The notes: generated by a model from the letters alone, not told the origin. Counted from the stretch's first letter, positions 1 through 8,493 are shown. The stretch is 10,309 bases of DNA from DAOSWM01 sp035380045 (GCA_035380045.1 DAOSWM010000087.1:1-10309), one strand, 5' to 3'. Made by a program: numbers and translations.

Positions 1-2134
1 TTAGTGTACCGTCTGGACAATGGTTTATGGAGTAGTCGTAACCCAGCTCTCCGAATTGCCAAATCATTTTAGGACCTGGGATAGTAAAGAAAAACATTCC
101 TGCAAGTTTTTGTCTTTCAAGGGCAACTTCAAGATCTTTTACGTCATACTCAGGGTTACTGCTATTCCCGTAGGTTAGGTTTTTGTACATTAATCGTTCC
201 TCGTCATGACTTTCCATGTAACCTACCAAATTCGGGTTATTCCATCCGCGTTTTTTGTAAGAAATCCAAGAGAAATCAGAATTACTAAGCCAACCCATTG
301 TTGCTTCGTTGTAGTTGTAATTTAAATTTCCCCAGAGCATCATTCCGTAGTTAGCAAGCTCTTTTTCCTCGGAATTTTCAGCAAAATGCTCAAGAATCAC
401 GTACGCATCAGATTTTATGCTCCATATATAATCGGCAAAACGTTTTAGTATGGAAATCCTTGCTGCATCGTAGTTTGATCCTTGATTTGCAGTTTGGTAG
501 TTGGTAAAGCCTTTCGTGAAATCAAATCGAAAACCGTCAATTCTAAACTCGGTTAACCAGAAATGGGTAACTTTATCGATTAGGTTCTTAGTAAATTCGC
601 TTTGGTGGTTAAAGTCGTAACCCCAGCAGTATGGTTCGTGCGGGCAAACTTCGTTATACCATGGATTTTCAGAAGTTGGTTGTCCCCATTGTCCTGCACT
701 TGCATCAAAGTAAATTTGTACAAAAGGCGATAATCCGTACGAGTGGTTCAATACCATGTCGACAATTACTGCAATTCCTCGGCTATGGCACTCATCAATA
801 AATTGTTTGTAGTCGTTTGGTGTACCGTAAGCTTTATCGGGAGCAAAGTAGAAACTTGGGTTATATCCCCAGCTGTCGTTCCCTTCAAATTCATTAATCG
901 GCATAAGTTCGATAGCGGAAACTCCAAGAGTTTGTAAATAATCAAGCTTTTTACGAACAGATTTGATGTCGTCATTATCTACAAAATCACGAACGTGAAG
1001 TTCGTAAATTACTAGATTGTCTTTATTCGGAGTCACATAGTTAGTTGCTTGCCATGAATATTCTTCTTCATCAATTTTAAATACTGACGCTACGCCTGAT
1101 GTTTTTCCTTCTGGGTAGGGAATTAAACCGGGATAATTTGTATCGCTAATGTATTTATCGTACCAAGGATCGCTTGTTTGAGAAGTATACGGATCGGCAA
1201 TTTTCAGCTTACCATCAATCCAGTATTGGTAAATATATTCTTTATTAGGATCAAGGCCATCAATTGTAAGCCAGTAATTTGTCCCGTCAGGAGTGCGATT
1301 CATTAAATACTCCTCGGCAATTTCCCATTCGTTAAAATCGCCAATGGCGAAAACGTACTCTTTGAGCGCCGGTGGATCATTTAAAACTAGTGTAACCTCG
1401 TTGGTTCCAGTTACATTTACGCCCGCGTCAACTTCTGCTGGTAGGCTAACTACCGGAACATCTCCCATTATAAAGAAGAACACAGAATCTGTAACGGGCT
1501 CGTCAGTTTCATTGTCGGCAATCGCTTTAATCCAATGCTTACCGTATTCAGTTGCAGTAAATGATGTAGAAATTGGATCACCTTCAGAAGAATCAATTAG
1601 CTCGTCATCAACATAAACTTCAAGGGATGTAGCCATTTTGGAATCAACCTCTATCAAAATATCTTCATTCAAATAGTAAATAGGATAGTTGCTATTTGGT
1701 GAAGTAATAACAACGTTTAACTCCTCAAGGTAAACCTCGTAGAATAAATCTTCGGTTTTAAGAGAACTTGTGCTAGTGCGAAATACGAAACACAGCTTTT
1801 GTATTACTTTATCATCGGGAACTTTGTAGAATTCCCTAATCGAAGGTGATATTGTTAAGGAGTATATATCGTTTTCTATCCTGGTTAGCTTAGGTTGGGT
1901 TGAATTGTTTCCCCAACTTCCAATTACATACTGCCATGCCGATGAACCCTCGATAATTACACCTGTATGGGTGTAAACATCTCCAGTATATCCGGCCAGG
2001 TTGCCACTACCTTGAGTTGCGTCAAAAGTAATAACCACCTCGTCGGATGCTGTGGGAAGGGTAGGGTATGCAGTAACTTGCCCGAGTACTTTAGTTAAAT
2101 AAAAAACTAGGATTAAACAAAATAATATTCTCAT
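1..2134 (-). CDS. Secreted multidomain GH13 alpha-amylase, C-terminus outside the window
   Basis: The product should hydrolyse alpha-1,4 bonds of starch or maltodextrin outside the cytoplasm. The reading frame is open from the ATG at 2134 to the window edge, giving 711 residues with no stop. Residues 1-19 look like a Sec signal peptide (hydrophobic core, probable cut after VLG) with no lipobox. An N-terminal beta-rich region (about 20-150) of unclear family is followed by a possible Ig-like stretch (about 150-230). Next comes an E-set/CBM48-like domain (about 240-330, with FAIGDFNEW). The GH13 barrel starts near 372 (IYELHVRDF). All four GH13 signature regions are visible: DMVLNH (D459), GFRFDF with probable nucleophile D538, ILEHFAEN with probable acid/base E582, and ESHDEER with D644. 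The active site therefore looks intact. It is last in the minus-strand gene row, 51 bp after the SusE-like gene and beyond a terminator-like hairpin. A missing C-terminal domain or secretion tail cannot be judged here. Confidence 0.93.
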   Translation of the reverse strand, partial: MRILFCLILVFYLTKVLGQVTAYPTLPTASDEVVITFDATQGSGNLAGYTGDVYTHTGVIIEGSSAWQYVIGSWGNNSTQPKLTRIENDIYSLTISPSIREFYKVPDDKVIQKLCFVFRTSTSSLKTEDLFYEVYLEELNVVITSPNSNYPIYYLNEDILIEVDSKMATSLEVYVDDELIDSSEGDPISTSFTATEYGKHWIKAIADNETDEPVTDSVFFFIMGDVPVVSLPAEVDAGVNVTGTNEVTLVLNDPPALKEYVFAIGDFNEWEIAEEYLMNRTPDGTNYWLTIDGLDPNKEYIYQYWIDGKLKIADPYTSQTSDPWYDKYISDTNYPGLIPYPEGKTSGVASVFKIDEEEYSWQATNYVTPNKDNLVIYELHVRDFVDNDDIKSVRKKLDYLQTLGVSAIELMPINEFEGNDSWGYNPSFYFAPDKAYGTPNDYKQFIDECHSRGIAVIVDMVLNHSYGLSPFVQIYFDASAGQWGQPTSENPWYNEVCPHEPYCWGYDFNHQSEFTKNLIDKVTHFWLTEFRIDGFRFDFTKGFTNYQTANQGSNYDAARISILKRFADYIWSIKSDAYVILEHFAENSEEKELANYGMMLWGNLNYNYNEATMGWLSNSDFSWISYKKRGWNNPNLVGYMESHDEERLMYKNLTYGNSSNPEYDVKDLEVALERQKLAGMFFFTIPGPKMIWQFGELGYDYSINHCPDGTL

Positions 2135-2156
2135 TGCTTATAAAAATTAGAAATTG

Positions 2157-2183
2157 AAAAAGGGCGCTTTAAGCGCCCTTTTT
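2157..2183 (-). terminator. Intrinsic terminator hairpin between SusE-like gene and amylase
   Basis: An 11-bp perfect stem (positions 2157-2167 pair with 2173-2183) with a GGGCGC/GCGCCC core closes a 5-base loop at 2168-2172. On the minus strand it starts two bases after the SusE-like stop codon, and its 3' arm ends in five T. The stem is nearly symmetrical, so it could also act on plus-strand transcripts, but no plus-strand gene runs into it. Because the amylase starts only 23 bases further on, the hairpin probably lets some transcripts through, or the amylase has its own promoter that I could not find. A role in protecting the 3' end of the upstream mRNA is also possible. Confidence 0.82.
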
Positions 2184-2185
2184 AT

Positions 2186-3691
2186 TTACTGAGCTGCAAT
2201 TGAGCCTGCTCCTGTTTTGAAATTTAGGTCAATTTTGTAACTACCAGCCGTTAAAGTTACTCTTTCTTGATCTCCCCCCGTTCCTCTAAACTCGATAGTG
2301 TTATTTAAAATCATTAACTCTTCTTGCCACCAATCTGCAGGAGGTGTTTGTGCTGAACCAAACCATTTATGCCATGCATGCATTCTTAATTCACCAGCAT
2401 CTAATGATTTTGTTAATGTGAGAATTCCTTCTGTATTATCAACAGTGAATTTTCCTGCTGCTACAGGTGCACTATAGTCACCACCAACACAATCTCCTAT
2501 TAAATGAATTTTAGGATCTTCAATTGAGATTTTATTTTCTTTAAAATCAACTACAACCATATAGTAACCAGTAATAGTTGGTGCAGGAATATTTTCAGTT
2601 CCTTTTACATAAATTGAATCGGCACTCATTTCTCCAGATTTACCAAAATCTCCATTCCATTCTTTAACAGGGCAGAATTTGAATTCACCACCAGCCTCTA
2701 ACCAAATAACTTTCCAGAATAAGTATGGGTGAGAATGAACAGGAACCATTGGAGCATCAGTTAAACTCCACTGCCAACCGTCAGGTGTGTCGTCTCCATC
2801 ACTATCAGCATTATTCAATGCGTTTCCAATCATGTAAAGTGTTTCTGGGTACTCAGGAAGAGGTTCAACATCCCCAGTTCTAGTTGTAGTAAATGTAAAT
2901 CCCGATTCAAGAGTCCATTTCAATGATATTGTGTAAGCACCTTCGCCAGCAGTGGGATATGGAAATGTTCCTCCACCCATCATAAAGTCGTCAGAATCAT
3001 TTGCTTTACCAACGTTTGTGAAGATCACAAAATCGTTTTCTGTGGTAATTTTCCATCCATCATTGTAACGGAACTTAAATCCTCCAGTTGCGCGAATTGT
3101 AAGGTCAGTTATTTGCCAGCGAGCAGAGTCCTTCTCGAGCTTTTCCTGAGTCATTTCAAATTCTGCAGACCAGCCAGAGTCTGTAGCGTCACCAATTAAA
3201 CCCCAGTGGTTGATTTTGGTGTAATGTATTGTTCCGGTTGAAACATCAAAAATAATATGGTAAAAACCTGCTGTTTCAATAGAAAAATCTGCACCTCCAT
3301 TTTCAAATTCACCAAAAGTGAAGGGTCCGTTAGGCTCGTCTCCTTCTCCTAGTCTGTCTACAGTTTGATTTGTGCCTGCTTTCCAGCCATATATGGTTGT
3401 AGTTGTTCCTGCAACCTCAGAGATATTAAAAGAGCCAGCAGAAAGGAATAAAAATTTTTCGTACATTCCTTCTCTTAGAAGGGAGGCATATCCTTCGCCT
3501 TCAACTCTACCCGGTGCCATTAATAGTTTAATGTCTAAAGAGTTGAAACCGGTCGCATCTCCAGAAACATATATTCCATCTTCAACTGGAATAGGTTTTT
3601 CTTCAGGCTCGTCTTCGCAAGAAGCCATCATGAAAATGGCAAGAAGCATCAGCCATGATACTTTCAATAAACTTTTCAACGAACTTTTCAT
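2186..3691 (-). CDS. SusE/SusF-like starch-binding outer-membrane lipoprotein
   Basis: This 501-residue protein is probably a surface-exposed lipoprotein that binds starch or maltodextrins beside the SusCD transporter; it has no visible catalytic motif. Residues 1-24 form a lipoprotein signal with lipobox MASC and lipidated C25. The acidic stretch EDEPEE that follows fits the surface-export signal known in Bacteroidota lipoproteins. Four related beta-sandwich starts can be seen: IYVSGDATGFN (40), WGLIGDATDSGW (163), LYMIGNALNN (285) and IHLIGDCVGG (395). This matches the tandem-domain build of the SusE/SusF family. Many Trp and Tyr residues, such as WHKWFG near 440 and ADWW near 452, could stack on sugar rings. 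Cysteines C340 and C401 lie in the last two repeats. Residues 297-306 form an acidic, calcium-loop-like stretch. The gene follows the SusD-like gene after 57 bp, in the same presumed operon. Assignment to SusE or SusF specifically is not possible because these proteins diverge quickly. Confidence 0.85.
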   Translation of the reverse strand: MKSSLKSLLKVSWLMLLAIFMMASCEDEPEEKPIPVEDGIYVSGDATGFNSLDIKLLMAPGRVEGEGYASLLREGMYEKFLFLSAGSFNISEVAGTTTTIYGWKAGTNQTVDRLGEGDEPNGPFTFGEFENGGADFSIETAGFYHIIFDVSTGTIHYTKINHWGLIGDATDSGWSAEFEMTQEKLEKDSARWQITDLTIRATGGFKFRYNDGWKITTENDFVIFTNVGKANDSDDFMMGGGTFPYPTAGEGAYTISLKWTLESGFTFTTTRTGDVEPLPEYPETLYMIGNALNNADSDGDDTPDGWQWSLTDAPMVPVHSHPYLFWKVIWLEAGGEFKFCPVKEWNGDFGKSGEMSADSIYVKGTENIPAPTITGYYMVVVDFKENKISIEDPKIHLIGDCVGGDYSAPVAAGKFTVDNTEGILTLTKSLDAGELRMHAWHKWFGSAQTPPADWWQEELMILNNTIEFRGTGGDQERVTLTAGSYKIDLNFKTGAGSIAAQ

Positions 3692-3748
3692 AATTTTTGA
3701 GTTTTAGTTAGTAAATTGGGTTAGTTATTGATTTTTTAAAAACTAGAA

Positions 3749-5233
3749 TTAGTTTCCTAAATTTGGGTTTGCATCAATTGCCCATTGAGGTATTGGGAAT
3801 ACGTTCCGTGAGGGATCTGTTGCTGGTTTTTCCCACCAAGCTTGATTAAATTTACCGAATCTGATCATATCCTGTCTACGGTGTCCTTCCCAAAACATTT
3901 CTCTTCCGCGTTCCTCAAGAAGCATATCTAGAGTTACGTTGCTCCAATCTTCAAGACCGGCACGATTACGAATTTGATTTACATATTCATCACCATTTTT
4001 CCCTTGACGGATCATTGCTTCAGCTTTCATTAGCAGTACATCACCATAACGGAATATCGGAAAATCGTTACTTAAATTCTCCTTAGCGCCTTTTTTTACC
4101 TCAAATTTTATAACACGAGCGCCTGACATTCTCATTTCTGCAACAGTTGAATTATCGGCAGTCATAATTAAATGAGGTATGTAAGTTGTGAATACTAAGG
4201 GAGCTCCCTCAGCACCTTGATCGGATATTTTATTTCCTTTTGAGTCATATTGTTGCCCAACCAAAAAGCCCTCCTTACGTCTATCTCCATCTTCGTAAGT
4301 ATTATAATGCGATTCAATTACAGCAAATCCATTCCATGGCCCGGCCAGCATATCAAAAGTAAGATTACTATTGTAGTGCAGTGTTCTCATATGAAGCCTG
4401 AATCCCTGGTATGTATCTTCATCAAAAGGAATAACAAAAATATTCTCAGGTGAATTATCGTTATTGGTAATGAATGGTGCTAAGGCATCAGTTTCAAGAT
4501 TGTATTGCTCAAGGGCAATTACACTATCACATGCAATCTCTGCCTTTTCCCAATAATCAGGGTTTAGTGTTCCTGTATATACAGCGTGATTTAAGTATAG
4601 TTTTGCCAGAAGGGTAAAAGCCATACCTTTTGTAACAGCGGTTTTTGCAGTACTATATGGAAGTTTGGGAATATTTTCTTCAATTTCCTCAACTATACTA
4701 TTGAAAATTGTTGCACGAGGTGTTTTTGAAGGAGCAGGGTCGGCATTTAAATATTGAGTAACATAAGGTACATCTCCGTAGTTATCTATAAGAAGGTAGT
4801 AATAATATGCTCTCATTATTTTAGCTTTAGCTAAAGAATTATCAATTACTTCTTCTCCCTCTTCCTCCGTAAATTTTTCGATGAAAATATTTGCTTCAGT
4901 GGCTCCTTCATAAAAAACGCTCCACATACGGTTAATCGTTTCAACGTTATTGTCCCATGTATGATCGTGCAGAACACGCCATTTCCCTCCATCGTCCCAG
5001 TGTTCTCCACGAACTGGACAAACAACACCATCTCCAGTGATCTCCTGTGCAAACCACCAGTTTCCATTGTCATCAATCATTCTCTGCATTGGCTTGTAGA
5101 TAGGCACCATTTGCACAACAGGATCAGGAGTATACTGATCCTCAGGAACTCTATCGTATAGTACATCATCGAGATCGGTACAAGCTACCATTGACAATGT
5201 TAGAGCCGTAACTATTAAAAGTATTCTTTTCAT
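3749..5233 (-). CDS. susD: SusD/RagB-family glycan-binding lipoprotein
   Basis: This 494-residue protein is the surface lid and substrate-binding partner of the SusC-like transporter. Residues 1-17 are a lipoprotein signal ending in lipobox MVAC, with C18 the probable lipidated residue, followed by the acidic TDLDD. Family landmarks occur in the expected order: RAYYYYLLIDNYGDVPY (141-157), SPENIFVIPFD (261-271), FRYGDVLLMKAEAM (394-407), ERGREMFWEGHRRQDMIRFG (441-460) and the C-terminal FPIPQWAIDANPNLGN. The helical TPR-like core should lie in the first half. W93 and N96 in HTWDNN resemble, by position and spacing, aromatic and polar residues used for starch contact in Bacteroides SusD; this is inference without an alignment. 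Length is normal for the family. It starts 12 bp after the SusC-like stop, so the two are almost certainly cotranscribed. The gene symbol is given in the family sense; starch as substrate is inferred from the neighbouring amylase. Confidence 0.93.
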   Translation of the reverse strand: MKRILLIVTALTLSMVACTDLDDVLYDRVPEDQYTPDPVVQMVPIYKPMQRMIDDNGNWWFAQEITGDGVVCPVRGEHWDDGGKWRVLHDHTWDNNVETINRMWSVFYEGATEANIFIEKFTEEEGEEVIDNSLAKAKIMRAYYYYLLIDNYGDVPYVTQYLNADPAPSKTPRATIFNSIVEEIEENIPKLPYSTAKTAVTKGMAFTLLAKLYLNHAVYTGTLNPDYWEKAEIACDSVIALEQYNLETDALAPFITNNDNSPENIFVIPFDEDTYQGFRLHMRTLHYNSNLTFDMLAGPWNGFAVIESHYNTYEDGDRRKEGFLVGQQYDSKGNKISDQGAEGAPLVFTTYIPHLIMTADNSTVAEMRMSGARVIKFEVKKGAKENLSNDFPIFRYGDVLLMKAEAMIRQGKNGDEYVNQIRNRAGLEDWSNVTLDMLLEERGREMFWEGHRRQDMIRFGKFNQAWWEKPATDPSRNVFPIPQWAIDANPNLGN

Positions 5234-5245
5234 GATCTCTATGAA

Positions 5246-8206
5246 TTATAAAGTTAAATTTATACCAAAAGTAAAAGTTCGGGTTTTTGGGTAAACATTG
5301 TACTGATCGAGCCCAAACGATAAACCGTCATATGAAATTTCAGGGTCAACCCCTGTGTATTTTGTAAGAGTAAATAGATTATTTGAAGCAAAGTATAATC
5401 TAATATTTTTAATACCAGCTACATTTTTTAGGTTGTAACCAAACGAAAGGTTATCGAGTCTGATAAATGATGCATCCTCAAGATAATAACTACTTAGCTT
5501 GGGATTATCGTTTAATCCTTTCTCCTTTTCATCAAGAGCGGATTGGAGCACATTAATATTAGGTAACCAAATAGGGTTACCAAAAATTAGTCGGGTTGTA
5601 TTAAATACTTCATAGCCATATACACCCCTTATATTAAAACTCAAATCCCAGTTTTTAAAGAAAGTAAAGTAGTTTGACCAGCCAAATTCAAAATCTGGTT
5701 GTGCATTTCCTACAACTCTTCGCTCGGCTTGAGTGATATCGCGAGTAACTCCACCTGCTTCTGTGTAGAATAGGAATTTTCCATCTTGTGAAATCCCAGC
5801 AAATTCAGGCATATACCACGTTCCAATTTGGTAGTCTGGTTGAACTGTCTGTGTCCAGTTGCGGTCACCAACTAAACCTGGTCCCGAAAGCCAACCCTCC
5901 TGAAGTTGACTCCAGTTCCAGTTATTTTCCTCATCGGAAAGTTTTTTGGTTGTCTGAACATAGGAAGAAAATACGAGTGAAGTTTTCCAGTCAAAATTAC
6001 TCATGGTAACTGGATATGTTTGAACGAAGAGTTCAAATCCTTTTACATCTATTTGTCCAACATTGGCCCAAATTCGGTCTGCTCTATTAGGAGGAACAGG
6101 AACAGAATATTCTCCAAGGAGATCAGTGTTTTGTTTAATAAAATATTCAACTGAGCCAGAAATTCTATCTTTAAGAAAACCAAAATCAAGTCCAACGTTC
6201 ATTTCTGTATTCTCTTCCCATTTTAGGTCAGGATTTGCCTCGTGTGCAAAACGGAACAAAATGGTGTTTTCTCCTGTTTCTGGATTTACAGCAGTGCCAG
6301 CTGATTCATACCATCTGATACCCATATAGTTGCTGCTCGGGAGTCTCCCAGTAATGCCATAGCTAAACCTTAATTTAAGACTATTCATGAATTCAATACT
6401 TTCCATGAACTCTTCACTCGTAATATTCCACATAACCTGAGCAGATGGAAACCAACCCCACTCGTTGTTTTTACCAAATCTTGAGGATCCGTCCCTACGA
6501 AGTGAAGCAGTTAAAAAATACTTTGAGTTATAGTTATACATAGCTCTAGTGAAGAATGAAATTAACCTTTCAGAAGACTTATAAGAATCAATGTCTCCAG
6601 GATTTACAGTTTGGAACATTGCTAAATCGTTGGAAGTAATGTAATCAAGAAAAGGTTGTTGACCTTGAGCTGAAAATCCTGTGTAGAAATCTTCTTGAAA
6701 AGAGTATCCTCCAATAGCCTCAAGGCTATGGATTTCATTAAAAACATTGCTGTAACGAATGGTAGATTCTAAAACCTTCGAATCATAATTACTGTAGCTT
6801 CTTCTTCCGTAACCTGATGATGTTCCCATCCTGATGGTGGAAGGTTCAAAATAAAAACTCTCGCTATCATCGCGTGTATAAGCCAGATTGACCCCTGCAG
6901 TAAGACCCTTAAATACCTCAAGGTCTGCTTTCATATATCCAGTATAACGCTTAGCGCTTCTTTCGTTTTGAATATCATCAACTAATTTAACAGGATTCCA
7001 GTAGTTGAAGTTTCGTTGAGTGTCATATAAGTTACCATCTGTATCATTTAAGGGATCAGTTGGGTTTCGTTGGTATGCTTGGAAAAGTATGTCATTGGAA
7101 CCCCAGCCACCATATGCTATATAGTTATTCTCTTCGAACGTACCAGATAATCCAGACTGAAGGGTGAGTTTGTCATTAAAAGCCTTCTTATCAATATTGA
7201 TACGACCCAATGTTCTGGTTTTATTTGTTCCAATTACAACACCTTTAAAATCTGTATGTGATAATGAAACCCTGTACGTGCCGTCTTTATCACCTCCCGA
7301 ATAACCAAAATTATGGCTTTGTGAAGTTCCAGGACGAAAAATCTCATCCTGCCAGTCAACACTTCCTCCACCATCAACAAAACTTAAAGCGTTATCTGAC
7401 ACATAATTACGAATTTGATCTGCGGTTAGGAGATCAAGCTTGTTTGCTACAAAATCGGTAGAAATGTATGAGTTAAAATCAATTTGATTCCCTTTCATAC
7501 TATCACCACGTTTTGTTGTAATGATTATTACACCGTTGGCGCCTCTTGATCCATAAATTGCGGCAGCAGAAGCATCTTTAAGAATATTGAAAGATTCTAT
7601 ATCTTCTGGAGCAATGGTAGTAGGATCAACACCAGGAACTCCATCAACAACAAATAACGGGCTAGTACTAGTAGCTAAACTTGCCGCACCCCTGATTTTA
7701 ATTGAAAATCCTGAATTAGGGTCTCCTCCTTTTTTCGTTATCATAACTCCTGATGCCTTGCTCTGGAGTGCCTGAATAGCATCAGTAAGCACACCCTGAT
7801 TCATTTCTTCCGCTTTAATATGGGCAACGGCTCCAGTTTTTTCGCTCTTTTTCTGAGTCCCATATCCAATTACAATAAGCTCTTCGAGGGACAATTGAGC
7901 TTCGAACATTGCTATGTTCAAAACCGTTTGCCCTCCTACTTTTTGTTCTATGGTTTCGTAACCCATGTATGAGAAAACTAAGATTGAATTTGCACTTGCT
8001 CTTATGGAGTAAGAACCGTTAATATCAGTCGAAGTGCCAACAGTTGTCCCTTTTACTACAACCGATACGCCAATCAATGGAGAACCATCATTTATGTCAG
8101 TAATCTTTCCTGTAATCATTATTTCTTGTGAAATAACAAACTCGGAAATAAAGATTAAAGCAATAAAAAAGGAAAGTTTCTTTAAAAAAGAATGTTCCAG
8201 CTTCAT
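5246..8206 (-). CDS. susC: SusC/RagA-family TonB-dependent outer-membrane transporter
   Basis: This 986-residue protein should be the outer-membrane channel that imports malto-oligosaccharides, powered by TonB and closed by the SusD-like lid. I chose the ATG at 8206, which gives a standard signal peptide (MKLEHSF, hydrophobic core to about residue 26). The in-frame ATG at 8269 would put 21 polar and basic residues in front of it. A carboxypeptidase-regulatory-like domain covers about 31-103 (ITGKITDINDGSPLIGVSV). It is followed by the SusC signature LEELIVIGYGTQKK (107-120). The plug domain covers about 120-234 and includes IRGAASL, LFVVDGVPG and ILKDASAAAIYGSRGANG. The rest is the beta-barrel, ending in TRTFTFGINLTL, a normal SusC-type end. 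Length is typical for the family and no frameshift is seen. It is first in the presumed operon, upstream of the SusD-like gene, with the control region at 8207-8525 in front. Confidence 0.95.
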   Translation of the reverse strand: MKLEHSFLKKLSFFIALIFISEFVISQEIMITGKITDINDGSPLIGVSVVVKGTTVGTSTDINGSYSIRASANSILVFSYMGYETIEQKVGGQTVLNIAMFEAQLSLEELIVIGYGTQKKSEKTGAVAHIKAEEMNQGVLTDAIQALQSKASGVMITKKGGDPNSGFSIKIRGAASLATSTSPLFVVDGVPGVDPTTIAPEDIESFNILKDASAAAIYGSRGANGVIIITTKRGDSMKGNQIDFNSYISTDFVANKLDLLTADQIRNYVSDNALSFVDGGGSVDWQDEIFRPGTSQSHNFGYSGGDKDGTYRVSLSHTDFKGVVIGTNKTRTLGRINIDKKAFNDKLTLQSGLSGTFEENNYIAYGGWGSNDILFQAYQRNPTDPLNDTDGNLYDTQRNFNYWNPVKLVDDIQNERSAKRYTGYMKADLEVFKGLTAGVNLAYTRDDSESFYFEPSTIRMGTSSGYGRRSYSNYDSKVLESTIRYSNVFNEIHSLEAIGGYSFQEDFYTGFSAQGQQPFLDYITSNDLAMFQTVNPGDIDSYKSSERLISFFTRAMYNYNSKYFLTASLRRDGSSRFGKNNEWGWFPSAQVMWNITSEEFMESIEFMNSLKLRFSYGITGRLPSSNYMGIRWYESAGTAVNPETGENTILFRFAHEANPDLKWEENTEMNVGLDFGFLKDRISGSVEYFIKQNTDLLGEYSVPVPPNRADRIWANVGQIDVKGFELFVQTYPVTMSNFDWKTSLVFSSYVQTTKKLSDEENNWNWSQLQEGWLSGPGLVGDRNWTQTVQPDYQIGTWYMPEFAGISQDGKFLFYTEAGGVTRDITQAERRVVGNAQPDFEFGWSNYFTFFKNWDLSFNIRGVYGYEVFNTTRLIFGNPIWLPNINVLQSALDEKEKGLNDNPKLSSYYLEDASFIRLDNLSFGYNLKNVAGIKNIRLYFASNNLFTLTKYTGVDPEISYDGLSFGLDQYNVYPKTRTFTFGINLTL

Positions 8207-8266
8207 AGTTTTATTGGTTTGTTTTTTAATATTATTTAATAAAAAAGTTTGGCTACTTTTTCTTCT

Positions 8267-8312
8267 CAAACATCATCACAATATATGAAAAATTTAGCTT
8301 TTTTTAAATATA
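8267..8312 (-). promoter_or_regulatory. Weak candidate promoter(s) of the susC operon
   Basis: Two minus-strand octamers differ from the Bacteroidota -7 consensus TAnnTTTG at one base each: GATGTTTG (8274 down to 8267) and TATATTTA (8312 down to 8305). Neither has a TTG at the normal 17-23 base distance; the nearest TTG for the second, at 8340-8338, is 25 bases away. A poor -33 box would fit a promoter that needs an activator, but this is inference, and the start site is not resolved by sequence alone. Confidence 0.28.
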
Positions 8313-8341
8313 AAAACATCGCTTATGGGTTAAAAATCAAT

Positions 8342-8380
8342 GCAATCGTTATCGCAATCGAGTGCGCAATCGTTTGAAAT
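8342..8380. promoter_or_regulatory. Triple 12-bp-spaced operator cluster, probable LacI-family binding sites
   Basis: GCAATCG occurs at 8342-8348, 8354-8360 and 8366-8372, an exact 12-bp period. The middle copy is part of the CG-centred near-palindrome CGCAATC/GAGTGCG (8353-8366), in which six of seven base pairs are symmetrical. That is the usual form of a LacI-family operator. The third copy runs on into AATCGTTTGAAAT (8368-8380), which recurs exactly before the MFS gene at 9572-9584. The regulator gene lies between these two sites, so its product is the most likely ligand. Confidence 0.7.
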
Positions 8381-8442
8381 TATTATAGAATTTTCACGAA
8401 TTTCTTAAAGTAAGTTAAAGCATTTTTTAATACCAGTATATT

Positions 8443-8462
8443 AACAATTATAAATAATTGTT
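8443..8462. repeat. Perfect 8-bp inverted repeat at the lacI-like promoter
   Basis: AACAATTA (8443-8450) and TAATTGTT (8455-8462) are perfect reverse complements separated by TAAA. The right arm overlaps the proposed -33 element of the regulator's promoter. It lacks the central CG of LacI-type operators, so it could be a site for another regulator or a chance AT-rich dyad. It is unlikely to act as a terminator because the stem contains only one G-C pair. Confidence 0.45.
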
Positions 8463-8493
8463 GTTCGCTGTATTGTAATAATGGTTATCTTTG
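8461..8493 (+). promoter_or_regulatory. Bacteroidota-type promoter of the LacI-family regulator gene
   Basis: TTG at 8461-8463 lies 22 bases before TATCTTTG at 8486-8493, an exact match to the -7 consensus TAnnTTTG. Transcription would start near 8497, leaving a leader of about 29 bases before the ATG at 8526. Since the -7 box lies downstream of the in-frame ATG at 8481, the promoter also argues for the later start codon. Confidence 0.6.

Noticed and set aside
1518..1524. GCAATCG inside the amylase coding region
   Set aside because: A single heptamer within a gene, without the extended 13-mer or the repeat, is expected by chance.
1293..1616. Plus-strand open frame of 107 codons
   Set aside because: It lies wholly inside the amylase gene on the opposite strand and has no recognisable domain or promoter.
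3372..3707. Plus-strand open frame of 111 codons across the start of the SusE-like gene
   Set aside because: It is antisense to a clear lipoprotein signal and shows no family features; it is best explained as a shadow of the real gene.
8207..8269. Upstream in-frame ATG at 8269 for the SusC-like gene
   Set aside because: It would add 21 polar and basic residues before a good signal peptide. The ATG at 8206 gives a normal SusC N-terminus.
8034..8288. Plus-strand open frame with hydrophobic stretches opposite the SusC-like start
   Set aside because: Its hydrophobic content is the complement of the SusC signal peptide and AT-rich leader. Nothing supports it as a gene.
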